Translations under genes and position numbers: made by a program
Notes under the pieces: generated by a model
Seen by the model: the letters and a program-made list of their open reading frames with translations, nothing else
What the model was told of the DNA's origin: nothing
Databases searched by the model: none
Part shown: one piece after another, positions 29,342-38,477 of the stretch
How positions within the stretch are numbered: position 1 is the first letter of the stretch
Layout: each line of letters opens with the position of its first letter
DNA from: Methanosalsum zhilinae DSM 4017
Lineage (GTDB): Archaea > Halobacteriota > Methanosarcinia > Methanosarcinales > Methanosarcinaceae
Assembly: GCF_000217995.1 (NCBI RefSeq)
Contig: NC_015676.1
Coordinates: 2,029,708 to 2,093,707, forward strand
Reading direction: 5' to 3'
DNA: 64,000 bases

Positions 29342-29444
29342 ATACTCCCTTTCGTTTATTTATATAGTCTGAGGTCCATGTGGGTTCACGGCCTCTTTTT
29401 AAAGTTTTCCAATCTACTCGTTGAGATTCCTGACTAGGAATCTC
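29342..29444 (-). promoter_or_regulatory. mtaC1 5' leader with end hairpin and two conserved blocks
   Basis: On the minus strand the leader of about 107 bases starts with a perfect hairpin: arms GAGATTCCT and AGGAATCTC around a four-base loop (29423-29444). Three bases later comes GAGTAGATTGGA (29408-29419), and just before the start codon GAAAGGGAGTAT (29342-29353), which includes the ribosome site. The TATA box at 29468-29475 puts the transcription start at the first base of the hairpin. The same layout is found before mtaA. Confidence 0.65.
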
Positions 29445-29467
29445 TGATAATAGATTAGAATTCATAG

Positions 29468-29475
29468 TATATAAA
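29468..29475 (-). promoter_or_regulatory. TATA box of mtaC1-mtaB1
   Basis: TTTATATA on the minus strand lies 23 bases before the leader hairpin, which is the standard archaeal TATA-to-start distance. Upstream, 29476-29843 is very AT-rich and non-coding; it contains the 3' end region of mtaB2 and probably the binding sites for the regulators of this operon, but I see no clear repeat in it. Confidence 0.6.
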
Positions 29476-29843
29476 TATCACTGCCATACATTTCTGCTAT
29501 ATATAGTTATTTTAACATAATAAAATAATTTTTATTTATGTCTTCAACCAAATAACGTCTTTTGATACGTATTATTGAACAAATATAAAAAAAATTATAT
29601 TAAGTATGTATAATTAGTTCGATATCTTTATATATAATTAATTGATGGAGGCTTTTTAAATCTAATATATATACATTATCCAGAAATGATGAGCAAATAT
29701 CTGAATGCAGAAAAAGATATTAGTTAATTTCCGGAGGTTGTGATCGTTTTAGGGTTTGAGTTGATTCAATATATGGAAAAAATCTGTAAAAATCTATAAA
29801 TAGCAGTCTAGAAAAGCAATATCAAGAGACTTATTTTGATAGA

Positions 29844-31229
29844 TCAGAGTTGATAATTAGCCGGAATGAAGCTCTTTACCTCTGCCACATATTTATCCAG
29901 ACACTCCAGCATGAACTGATCACCATCATCTGTAAAGGACTCAAGTTCCATGCGTGCCTTATGAAGTGCACTACACTCAAAACGTGACATTTTGAGTTTA
30001 TTCTCAGGAGCCTGTGTAAGCAATCTGCAACATTTGAGAGCTGCATTCTTTGCACGCAGATAAAGGTCATCCCCATCCTTTACAATTGCCTGGCCTATCC
30101 TGTATGCATTGTCATATGCAAGGACATATCCCTGGGGATCCCTGTATCGATCTGAAAGCATCAGGATATCTCGCAATATTTTAGCGTATCCGGTCTCTAT
30201 TGCCACATTAAGCATACTGCAGTCATAGGAGAGTGTTTCTGCCCAGCACTGTACAGACATTCCACCAAATTCACCATGATACTCTACCGATTCATTGGAC
30301 CACAGATCACAGCACTGCATCATCAGGTTGCCCATTATGTCAGAATGTGCACAGCTTGAGCTTTTGCCTTCCTGGGATATGGGTACACCTGCTATGGACT
30401 TGAGAATTGTGTTCTCATAGCCACAATCCTTTGCAGGACCTGTTGCACCAGCCTCATGTGCCACAAGTGATCTCGAAGCTGCAATAGAGCGGGCAATAGT
30501 TGCCTGGGTATGGGCAAGGTTCTTGTCAAGCAGACCACCTGCTATAAACATGGCAGTATTTGCCTGGGCACATCCGGGATCTCCTGAGGCAACAGCCCTG
30601 TTCTTCTCTGCGATCTTTACAATATCGGTCCACAGATACTCCATATCAATCGCCCCAAGACATCCGATTGAGTACAGTACGCCTTTCATATCGTTTTTGA
30701 GAATTGCATGGTCAAATATTTCTTTACCACCCATAGATTCTATAGACAGCATGTCTGCACCACTTGATGCTATCTCTTCAAAGGACTCCATGAGAAGGGA
30801 ATACCTGTCACCCCGTAGACGCAGTTGATTGTGTTCTTCACGTATATCCGCTGCAGTATGCCTCAGTGCACATTTAATTCCATATTCCTCATGGAACTCT
30901 TCCATTATGGTTTTCTGTACATGTGCCACCTCTGCACCCCAGCCGGGATTGCGGGTCATCTGCTGGACATGTTCGGTTTCCAGAACAACTGCCGGAAAAC
31001 CCAGCTGGATCATTCTCTGCATTATGTCTGTTGTGATCTTCTCATATTCCCTAACAATCTTTTCCCGGGTTTCTGCTGCAGCAGGTCTTGGAGCATAATT
31101 TATTTCAGGGATGGTGGATCCTGCCCCAATCTCAATACCAAATCCGGCCTTTACAGGCCTTATGGCACTTCCAAAGACCATTTCATCTGCGTTTTCATAG
31201 GCCATTTCAGTAAATCTTTTAAGAGTCAT
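29844..31229 (-). CDS. mtaB: Methanol:corrinoid methyltransferase MtaB, copy 2
   Basis: The 461-residue MtaB keeps the zinc ligands: Glu in LLSIESMGGKE-like MLSIESMGGKE, Cys in DPGCAQAN and Cys in AKDCGYEN. It differs from copy 1 throughout, so it is an isozyme and not a recent duplicate. It starts MTLKRFTEMAY with GAGG upstream and follows mtaC2 by 10 bases. Multiple mtaCB isozymes with different regulation are usual in Methanosarcinaceae. Confidence 0.96.
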   Translation of the reverse strand: MTLKRFTEMAYENADEMVFGSAIRPVKAGFGIEIGAGSTIPEINYAPRPAAAETREKIVREYEKITTDIMQRMIQLGFPAVVLETEHVQQMTRNPGWGAEVAHVQKTIMEEFHEEYGIKCALRHTAADIREEHNQLRLRGDRYSLLMESFEEIASSGADMLSIESMGGKEIFDHAILKNDMKGVLYSIGCLGAIDMEYLWTDIVKIAEKNRAVASGDPGCAQANTAMFIAGGLLDKNLAHTQATIARSIAASRSLVAHEAGATGPAKDCGYENTILKSIAGVPISQEGKSSSCAHSDIMGNLMMQCCDLWSNESVEYHGEFGGMSVQCWAETLSYDCSMLNVAIETGYAKILRDILMLSDRYRDPQGYVLAYDNAYRIGQAIVKDGDDLYLRAKNAALKCCRLLTQAPENKLKMSRFECSALHKARMELESFTDDGDQFMLECLDKYVAEVKSFIPANYQL

Positions 31230-31239
31230 ATTTTAAGCC

Positions 31240-32007
31240 TCAGTGCCTGTGGAATTTGTTTCTGAGCTGTTCTATACTCAGACCTTTAAGTATGGCATCT
31301 GCAATTTTTGGTACATCTGCAGCTTCCTCACCATAAATTCCAAGGTCATAATGGGATACAAAATCCTGTGTAACCGCCCCCCCGCCGCATACGAAAGGAA
31401 CGTTGACCCCATCTTGTTCAAGTTTTTCCTTAATCTGCTTGAAAGAGTGCATTGTCGTGGTCATCAGAGCTGTTCCACTCAGAAACAGGGGTTTTTCTCG
31501 TTTAACAGTATCCACAACTTCCTCGACCGGTACATCCCTGCCAAGATCGATCACATCATAACCATTCGCACGAAGAAGTATTGTCACAATCGTCTTTCCA
31601 ATATCATGAATATCTCCCTCCACCACAAAGGATACCACCTTGCCTTTATTGAACTCCAGAGGTATATGCGACATCTCCTTACAGAACTCAATACCATCGA
31701 TCATTGCGTGTGCTGAAATGATCACATCCGGAAGATAGATAACACCTTCATCATAAAGCCTGGATACGATCTCCATACCTACCATCAGAGCTTCGTTTAT
31801 AAGATAAAGCGGATCCATTCCTGAATCCATTGCCCTTTGCAGGCCCTCTATGACTTCATCCTCATCACCTTCAAAGATAGCCCTGGTGATCGGGCGGATC
31901 ATTTCATCTGCTGGATAGAGTTCTTCAGCGGCTTCCTCAGGAGTCATGCACTCTTCCAGTTTGACATTGTATCTTACAAGAATTCGGTCAGGATTTATAT
32001 CAAGCAT
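31240..32007 (-). CDS. mtaC: Methanol corrinoid protein MtaC, copy 2
   Basis: The 255-residue corrinoid protein has the cobalt-ligating histidine in EGDIHDIGK, followed by SGTALMTTTM and CGGGAVTQDF. I start at the ATG encoding MLDINPDR; the codon before it is TTG. GGGA lies nine bases upstream. The TATA box TTTATATA is at 32115-32122, giving a leader of roughly 80 bases that lacks the hairpin and the GAGTAGATTGGA block seen at mtaC1 and mtaA. Confidence 0.96.
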   Translation of the reverse strand: MLDINPDRILVRYNVKLEECMTPEEAAEELYPADEMIRPITRAIFEGDEDEVIEGLQRAMDSGMDPLYLINEALMVGMEIVSRLYDEGVIYLPDVIISAHAMIDGIEFCKEMSHIPLEFNKGKVVSFVVEGDIHDIGKTIVTILLRANGYDVIDLGRDVPVEEVVDTVKREKPLFLSGTALMTTTMHSFKQIKEKLEQDGVNVPFVCGGGAVTQDFVSHYDLGIYGEEAADVPKIADAILKGLSIEQLRNKFHRH

Positions 32008-32114
32008 CAAAATACGTCCCTATGATTAATCCATGCCAACAGGCTCTTAGTATCATTGACCCCGCTGTTAGTATTATTTTTGATGATCGTTTCCAATATA
32101 GTCTTACTGAAAAC

Positions 32115-32122
32115 TATATAAA
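32115..32122 (-). promoter_or_regulatory. TATA box of mtaC2-mtaB2
   Basis: TTTATATA on the minus strand in the 148-base gap after the PAS sensor gene. The expected start is near 32090. A weak look-alike of the mta leader block (ACTATATTGGA) falls across the start site, so it is not in the same position as at mtaC1 and mtaA. Confidence 0.5.
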
Positions 32123-32155
32123 ATCTGTGCATCAGCATGGAAAAAAGATAAGAAC

Positions 32156-35100
32156 TTATAATGACCTTTCTCTACAGACAGCAACAATGACATCCTGAGC
32201 ATTCCAGTTCCCACGACTGAACTTTGTTTCCTTGTAAACAAGTGTCCCATCCCTGCTCATGAGAGGACAGGTGCATATTGAAGATTTGCCTTTAATGACA
32301 TCAGAAAGCATTGTAGCAACTTCAAGCTGGTGGTTATGCGAATGCAGGGATACCAGATTCATGCCTGTCAACTCATCAGAACGATACCCTAATCTTCTGA
32401 GCGCTGAAGCGTTTGTATAAAGGATCCTGCCACTGTAATCCATTATAAAAAGAAAATCCTCAATGGATTCAAGAATATTCTGTATCTCTTTCTGACTCCT
32501 TCTTGTATCGGATTCATCCTTGATCTTTCCTATAAGTGTTCCTATTCGAACAGCCACGGCTTCTATGGAATTGCGGGTTCTGGAAGGGATCTCATATTCA
32601 CTGTATGACGCAAGAAACATAACTGCAACAAGTTTTGCATCTGATAGAATGGGGATAATAGCAGTGGATGCCAGTCCTTCATCTTTCAAGTGGTTTTCCC
32701 TTGTAATAGATATTACCTCTGAGTGCAATTTGTATATGGGATATCCGGTCTTGAAAAGTCTTGCAGGCATTGAATTTGCATCATAATGGGATGTATGTTC
32801 AATAAAATTGGGAGATAGTCCACTATGAACAACTATATTCAGGTCACCTGTAATCTCATCTACAATGTAAAGGGCGCCACAATCAATCTCATTCATCTGC
32901 AGGGTAAATTCCAGAAACTGTTCAAATGTTTCCTGAAGGTTTCCAGTTGGACTGAACAGACACCCTACATCAGATTCAATATTCATAAAGCTGTTTGTCC
33001 GCTTGCGGTCAGTTATATCAACAATTATACCCTGATAGTGATCTAAATTTCCTTCTTCATCTGCCTGCATGAAGGTCCTCTCATCAACCCATCTGACCTC
33101 TCCTGAACGGGTGATTATTCTATACTCCTGTGAAAAATCAGTATATCCTTTCTCAAAACGTTTTGCTATTTCGGTCTGGACATTCTCAAGATCGTCAGGA
33201 TGGATTATATCTCCATACAGGAGCTTTCCTGATGTGAAGTCTTCAGCAATGTATCCAAATTTTTCAATATTTTCAGATACAAACACCACAGGCCAGTTTT
33301 TTTCAGCCTTCCACATAAAAACAATTGCAGGGCTTGTTTTGATCACATTCTGGAGCATTTTCTGGACTTCGAGGGAATCAATCAGTTCATCTTCCTTTTC
33401 TTTCTGTTCTGTCACATCCCTTATTGTAATCATTACAGCAGGTTTTCCCTCATGGTGTATCGAAGAAAAATTGATCTCAGCTGGAATCCTTGTACCGTCG
33501 GTGGATAACAGTTCTACCTCATAATGGCGTACCGGGTCATTATCGCTTTTCAGGCACTTGTTGTATCTTTTAAGGATCATCCTTCCATATTCAACAGGAA
33601 AGAAGTCAAGAAAGGGCCTGCCAATCAATTCCTCTTTTGTACTTCCAGTGATTTCACAGAACTTGGAATTCACAAAATTCAGCTTATCTTCCTGTACGAT
33701 TACAATCCCATCATTACCTTTTTCCACAAGTGTGGAGTACTTTTTCTCAGAAGCCCTGAGTGCCTCCTCCGCCAATTTATTATTAATTATTCTCCACATA
33801 TCCTGCACAATCAGGGTCACATTCTTTGTATCTGACTGTAAATACTGATTCTCCCGGTCCCATACGCAAGCAACCACTGTCAGGTCCCCCTCATCAAAAA
33901 CCGGGACACTCAGTGTCCTGTTAACAGGGAGATGACCGGGAGAAAACATTTTCTCAATTACAGGGGACAATTTACATTTTTCTGAACAGCCATACGGTTC
34001 TTGTATGACATCTTTTAGAAAATCAGAAACCTGAGATTTATCAGATACACGTTCCTGATAGAAAATATTCTTCCCATGATTTTCATAGAAAATGTATATA
34101 TTTATTTTTTCATTGTTGTTATCAATCAGTGCCATATATCCTGCCCGACTGCGGGTAAGATATACAGATTTTCTAAGGGCAAAGCCAGCAATGTCATCAA
34201 CTGACGAATCTGTCATCTGATTGAGTTCAAGTAGTGCTTCAGTTCTGGATTCATCAAGAAGAAGAGCGTCCTCAGTGTTTTTTTTCTCGCTAATATCACG
34301 TATCGTGACCATCACAGCAGAACGGGCCTCGTGGTCAATGGATGAAAAGGTAACTTCAGCAGGTATCAACCTGTTATCTTTGGAAATTATCTCTATTTCA
34401 TATACCCGTGAAGGGGTGCTCTCCTTATTCAGCCTTTTTTGATACCTTTTTGTTACCATTCTAAAATAGTCAACAGGAACAAAATATAGTAATTGTTTGC
34501 CGAGAGTTTCTTCTTTACCATAACCTGTAATCTCACAGAATTTCGAATTTACAAATTTGAGTACATCATCCTGAACAATAATTATCCCATCATTGGCACT
34601 TTCAACCAGTGTGGAATATTTCTTCTCAGAAGACTTTAGTGCTGCTTCAGTTTCTTTCCACTCAGTAACATCCTCAAGCGCCAGTAGTATTGATTCCGGT
34701 TCGCCTGTAACCGGAGTGACTTTTCTGGCATTGATGAGCATTATTCTTTTACCGATATTCTCAAATTCAAATTCTATCTCAAAATTATCAAAACTTTTAT
34801 CCTGGGGTAGTATTTCATCAAGAAGCTGTCTAAGCTTTGGGATGTTCCATTCACCATTGCCAAGATCATATAATAATCTGCCCTCAGTTTCCTGTAGAGT
34901 TGTCCCAAATAACCGGTAGAATGACCTGCTTGCAAAAACAATACGCAGGTCCCTATCAAGGATCAGTATCGGTTCTCTGATGGTATTGACAATACTCTGG
35001 AAATACTCATTACTTTCCTTTTGACACATTTCCATATGTTTTTTTCCTGTAATATCAATCAGTATACTCTCATAGTGTGTTATCTTACCTTCGCTGTTTC

Positions 35101-35398
35101 TGCATGGAAAAGTCCTGATACTGGCCCAGCGGATACTTCCATTGTTGGTCAGGATCCTGCATTCAAAGGAAAGTTCAGGTATTTCACCAAACCTGAGTCT
35201 CATCATTTCATCTGCAAGAAGGTCAAGATCATAAAATATATCGGCATAGGACATTCCTGAAGTTACAAAATCATCAGGCGAATAGCCCAGGTGACATATA
35301 TTTTCTGACACGGATTCAACAGATAAGTCCGGATCTGCCTTAAGGACAAAAATAATCATAGGGCTGTTTTCGATTATTTTCATCAGTTCTTCCTGCAT
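32156..35398 (-). CDS. Multi-PAS/GAF sensor protein without an output domain
   Basis: The 1080-residue cytoplasmic protein has no signal peptide or membrane helix. I read six PAS/PAC modules (about 1-110, 125-245, 255-370, 550-670, 680-795 and 965-1080) and two GAF-like regions (about 375-540 and 800-960). PAS 3 and PAS 4 are near copies of each other (EKKYSTLVE, NDGI, KFCEITG). The first GAF-like region has CSEKCKL, whose cysteines could bind a cofactor. No histidine kinase, ATPase, HTH or cyclase domain follows the last PAS, so signals must pass through a partner. It lies between the COG0523 gene and mtaC2 on the same strand, with its own TATA-like box near 35555. A methanol or redox sensing role is inferred from context. 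Confidence 0.85.
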   Translation of the reverse strand: MQEELMKIIENSPMIIFVLKADPDLSVESVSENICHLGYSPDDFVTSGMSYADIFYDLDLLADEMMRLRFGEIPELSFECRILTNNGSIRWASIRTFPCRNSEGKITHYESILIDITGKKHMEMCQKESNEYFQSIVNTIREPILILDRDLRIVFASRSFYRLFGTTLQETEGRLLYDLGNGEWNIPKLRQLLDEILPQDKSFDNFEIEFEFENIGKRIMLINARKVTPVTGEPESILLALEDVTEWKETEAALKSSEKKYSTLVESANDGIIIVQDDVLKFVNSKFCEITGYGKEETLGKQLLYFVPVDYFRMVTKRYQKRLNKESTPSRVYEIEIISKDNRLIPAEVTFSSIDHEARSAVMVTIRDISEKKNTEDALLLDESRTEALLELNQMTDSSVDDIAGFALRKSVYLTRSRAGYMALIDNNNEKINIYIFYENHGKNIFYQERVSDKSQVSDFLKDVIQEPYGCSEKCKLSPVIEKMFSPGHLPVNRTLSVPVFDEGDLTVVACVWDRENQYLQSDTKNVTLIVQDMWRIINNKLAEEALRASEKKYSTLVEKGNDGIVIVQEDKLNFVNSKFCEITGSTKEELIGRPFLDFFPVEYGRMILKRYNKCLKSDNDPVRHYEVELLSTDGTRIPAEINFSSIHHEGKPAVMITIRDVTEQKEKEDELIDSLEVQKMLQNVIKTSPAIVFMWKAEKNWPVVFVSENIEKFGYIAEDFTSGKLLYGDIIHPDDLENVQTEIAKRFEKGYTDFSQEYRIITRSGEVRWVDERTFMQADEEGNLDHYQGIIVDITDRKRTNSFMNIESDVGCLFSPTGNLQETFEQFLEFTLQMNEIDCGALYIVDEITGDLNIVVHSGLSPNFIEHTSHYDANSMPARLFKTGYPIYKLHSEVISITRENHLKDEGLASTAIIPILSDAKLVAVMFLASYSEYEIPSRTRNSIEAVAVRIGTLIGKIKDESDTRRSQKEIQNILESIEDFLFIMDYSGRILYTNASALRRLGYRSDELTGMNLVSLHSHNHQLEVATMLSDVIKGKSSICTCPLMSRDGTLVYKETKFSRGNWNAQDVIVAVCRERSL

Positions 35399-35551
35399 AT
35401 TGAAAGAAATGATCCGGATCCTATTTTCAGCTTGCCCCTGATCAAATACATTATTAGCGGAAATACTAGCACCCCTTTTGAACCATTATATTAAACCGGA
35501 CAGTTCGTAGCTTTAATATAAGGAAATACATAAAACTATGTTTGCACAAAC

Positions 35552-35559
35552 TATATATA
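35552..35559 (-). promoter_or_regulatory. TATA-like box of the PAS sensor gene
   Basis: TATATATA, downstream of the structured element and about 155 bases before the PAS gene start. If used, the structured element is not part of the PAS transcript. Confidence 0.4.
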
Positions 35560-35583
35560 TTATTATGATTTTCAGATATTAAG

Positions 35584-35652
35584 GTTCACACCTGAGGCGA
35601 TACTTCCTTTCAATCCAATCTACTCAGAATATCGTTTTTATTAGGTGTGAAC
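35584..35652 (-). ncRNA. Structured element with nested stems and mta leader blocks
   Basis: On the minus strand, an outer perfect 10-bp stem (GTTCACACCT at 35643-35652 with AGGTGTGAAC at 35584-35593) encloses an inner stem CGATA/TATCG (35630-35634 with 35598-35602). The inner loop displays GAGTAGATTGGA (35614-35625) and then GAAAGGAAGTAT (35600-35611), the same two blocks as in the mtaC1 and mtaA leaders. It begins 24 bases after the COG0523 stop codon. It may be a 3' structured RNA of the mtaA operon, a terminator or a leader remnant; typing it as ncRNA is tentative. Confidence 0.45.
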
Positions 35653-35676
35653 ATTATCCTTTAGAGAACATAAATT

Positions 35677-36723
35677 CTAATGATCGTGATCATGTGTATG
35701 TAGCTGTTTAATATGTATTCCCTTTTCTTCAAATATTTCTTTTATTGATGATTCAACGATTTCTATAAGTTTCTCAGAAGAGATATTCGAAATTGCAGAC
35801 AGGATGTTAAGTTTTGAAGAAGAAGGCCCGTCTTGGGGTTCTATCACCTCTATCTGGGGAGATTCATAATAAGCGGTAACACTTGCCTTTATTACCTCAT
35901 TACCGGTATTTAGATAGATTTTTATGTGGCCCACAAATTCAGGATTCAGAGCCTCTACCCTGGCCTTGATTGTCATTATAATGCTCTCAGCCATTTCATC
36001 TGCTCTCAGGTCATCAATTCCTTCATCTATCACAAATTCACGGGCATAGGTAGCAATACCAGAACATGCAATTGAATCCAGCTCTTCACTGGACAGCTCA
36101 CTTATAGCCTCAAGCTGCATTTTCTGGTCTTCAAACAGCATTTCTATAAATTCTCTGAAATCCTCATCTTCCTCTTTTGCAGAAAGTGCCATTACTCTTG
36201 CATCTGGATTGAGCTGATGAACCGATTCTTTGATTATTGGTAGTTCTATTGGATCTATCAGGTCCCTCTTATTGATCACCAGTATTTCGGCATCGATGAT
36301 CTGGCGCTGGGAAAAGTGTTTTACTTCTTTTAGAAGATGTTTGAACCTGCTGCCATCTATCAGTGTTACAAGGGGAGCAAATTTTACATCAGGTATATCC
36401 ATTAGCATGATCTCATTTCTGATAACATGAGGAAATGCAATACCTGTTGGCTCGATCAAAAGAAAATCAGGATTATAGGTATTTCGAAGCTTTGATACCG
36501 TGAATTTCATATCTCTTTTCAGACTGCAGCATATACAGCCACTGGTCAGTTCAGTAGTATCAAAGCCATACTTTGAAATCACCTCGCCATCTACACCAAC
36601 CTCTCCGATCTCATTTACGATGATAGCCACACGATGTCCCAGCTTGTTGAGATACTTTCCAAGCTTGAGTACTGTCGTTGTTTTACCGCTTCCCAGAAAT
36701 CCACCAATTATCAGAACTCTCAT
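35677..36723 (-). CDS. COG0523 (CobW-like) GTPase, probable metal chaperone
   Basis: The 348-residue GTPase has Walker A GGFLGSGKTT, the CXCC metal motif in SGCICCSL, a Glu-rich switch, and NKRD for guanine. The protein ends with a histidine tail, HTHDHDH. COG0523 proteins deliver metals (zinc, cobalt, others) to target enzymes. It is the third gene of an mtaA-activase operon, with a 39-base gap from the activase. Both MtaA and MtaB are zinc enzymes and MtaC needs cobalt, so zinc or corrinoid delivery is the likely job; this is inference. Confidence 0.88.
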   Translation of the reverse strand: MRVLIIGGFLGSGKTTTVLKLGKYLNKLGHRVAIIVNEIGEVGVDGEVISKYGFDTTELTSGCICCSLKRDMKFTVSKLRNTYNPDFLLIEPTGIAFPHVIRNEIMLMDIPDVKFAPLVTLIDGSRFKHLLKEVKHFSQRQIIDAEILVINKRDLIDPIELPIIKESVHQLNPDARVMALSAKEEDEDFREFIEMLFEDQKMQLEAISELSSEELDSIACSGIATYAREFVIDEGIDDLRADEMAESIIMTIKARVEALNPEFVGHIKIYLNTGNEVIKASVTAYYESPQIEVIEPQDGPSSSKLNILSAISNISSEKLIEIVESSIKEIFEEKGIHIKQLHTHDHDH

Positions 36724-36762
36724 GATCTATTAATTCTCCGGATAAACTATTAATTATTTAAA

Positions 36763-38382
36763 TTAAACTTTTGCAACCACCAGATTCTCCCACCTAAACT
36801 TCTCAGGAGGACAGGCACGTATACATTTCTGACAGTTTGAACCATCACACAAGTCTGTTCTTATAAGTACAACTCCCTCCTCATCCATCTCAATGGCATC
36901 GTTTGGACAGACCAGGATACATTTACGACATTCCTCGCAATCTTCGATCTTCATGGTAAGATAGGTACCAACCCTTTCGATAACTGAAAGGCCTTCATCT
37001 CCAAGATCTGCAATGTCCCTCTCAACAAGTTTTGAAACCTGAGGAGCTTTTGCAGGTTCATCCAGATTTGAAAGGTTCTTCTTTTTCAGATATTTCTTGA
37101 ACATCTTAAAGGGCATACCTTCACCCCAGTATGCAAGCTCAAGGACATAGGTATCCTGGAATGCCTTATCCATTGCAAACATCACATGATTTCCGACTAT
37201 CTTTTGAGATATATCCTGCAGTTCCCACAGTCGGTCCTCTGATAGAAGTATTTCCCGTGCAAGGGTCAGGGACGTATTTCCTATCTGATATACATCATTC
37301 ACTCCAAAGGGGATCATTCCTATCCTGTGAGCCTTTACTGCATCCATATAAGTACCCGCTGCCCCGGACATATATGCAGTTTTGATATCCTGCATTTCGA
37401 TACCTGCAACATTGCATAGGGTGATGTGACCTGCCCTTATGGCTCCTATGGCCCTTCCGGCTTCTATAAGGTCTTTTTCTGAAAAGCGGATATTGTCCTG
37501 CAAATGTAGGATCTTATCAGTGGTGTTGATCCTTGGCAGCTGTATCAACCCTTTCCCCATGGATTGTTCAATCAGGGCAATAACACCTGTTCCGGTGATC
37601 CCCTTTGCCCTTATATCCCCTTTCTGGACAACCTCACCGCTTTTTGGATCAACAAGGTCCCCTTCTACAGCAGTCAGTTCATCGTCCAGAACGTAGTTGC
37701 GAAGAGAATCATTTTCGAATTTCACATCAGATATTGCATTTGGTGATGCCAGTATACCATCCCGTATCTGCTGGCCCTCAAGTGCAGGGCCTGCAGCAGC
37801 TGAGCCAGTATAGATTACATTGTCCACCTTCAGGGCCATTTCTGCATTTGTACCATAATCCGTGGCTATTGATATATCATCACTGTCAAGCATTCCGGAT
37901 TTTACAATCAGGGCCAGGGCATCGGCTCCGACCTCATGCTTTATTGCAGGAGGAATCATAACCTGACAATCCCCGAAATCTTCAAGACCCGGTATATCAC
38001 TGGAACTTATAATAGCAGCTTTTCTCTCCTGCTCCTTTATATTGAGTTTTTTCTTCTTTCTCTCACCTGCATATGCAAGGTCTTCAACAGGAATTCCCTG
38101 GAATAATGATAACTGGATAGGGTTACCACATACTGCAATACGATCAATTGAACTCTGGTCTGTCCTGAGCATATCAGATATGTTTTTAAAGGCGTTTATA
38201 ACCAGCTCATGAGCTATGTCCTGTCCGTAGTTTACCGCAAAATCAAGGTGATCCATCACATTTGCACCCGGAAGAGGGTTTCTTAGAGAAATTACAGTCT
38301 TTCCAATATTCCCACTCTCCAGATCAATTCTCTGTGCCCTGAACCCGCTGGTTCCAAGATCAATTGCAATTCCCTGTTTCAT
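36763..38382 (-). CDS. Corrinoid protein reductive activase, RamA family (methanol type)
   Basis: The protein of about 539 residues joins an ASKHA-type ATPase domain (GIAIDLGTSGFRAQ at the N-terminus, ISIATDYGTNAEMAL, GTGVIAL) to a C-terminal pair of [4Fe-4S] clusters: CEECRKCILVCP and CDGSNCQKCIRACP. RamA uses ATP and these clusters to reduce inactive Co(II) corrinoid to Co(I). Between mtaA and the COG0523 gene, it is most likely the methyltransferase activation protein for MtaC. The start is the ATG with AGAGGGA six bases before it, not the ATG six codons upstream. Confidence 0.9.
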   Translation of the reverse strand: MKQGIAIDLGTSGFRAQRIDLESGNIGKTVISLRNPLPGANVMDHLDFAVNYGQDIAHELVINAFKNISDMLRTDQSSIDRIAVCGNPIQLSLFQGIPVEDLAYAGERKKKKLNIKEQERKAAIISSSDIPGLEDFGDCQVMIPPAIKHEVGADALALIVKSGMLDSDDISIATDYGTNAEMALKVDNVIYTGSAAAGPALEGQQIRDGILASPNAISDVKFENDSLRNYVLDDELTAVEGDLVDPKSGEVVQKGDIRAKGITGTGVIALIEQSMGKGLIQLPRINTTDKILHLQDNIRFSEKDLIEAGRAIGAIRAGHITLCNVAGIEMQDIKTAYMSGAAGTYMDAVKAHRIGMIPFGVNDVYQIGNTSLTLAREILLSEDRLWELQDISQKIVGNHVMFAMDKAFQDTYVLELAYWGEGMPFKMFKKYLKKKNLSNLDEPAKAPQVSKLVERDIADLGDEGLSVIERVGTYLTMKIEDCEECRKCILVCPNDAIEMDEEGVVLIRTDLCDGSNCQKCIRACPPEKFRWENLVVAKV

Positions 38383-38477
38383 ATTAGTTCCCTCTGCCAT
38401 TTGTTATCTATGATCATTAAAAAAGGAGAGGAATATTGATTATATCCCCCTCTTAAAAAAAGGTGACAAAATAGCCA

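Noticed and set aside
30825-31265. A 146-codon frame antisense to mtaB2
   Set aside because: It is at the same relative place as the antisense frame over mtaB1, so it is a shadow of conserved mtaB codons.
32085-32097. Possible fourth copy of the mta leader block before mtaC2
   Set aside because: ACTATATTGGA matches only loosely and would overlap the expected transcription start; there is no hairpin or second block in the right place.
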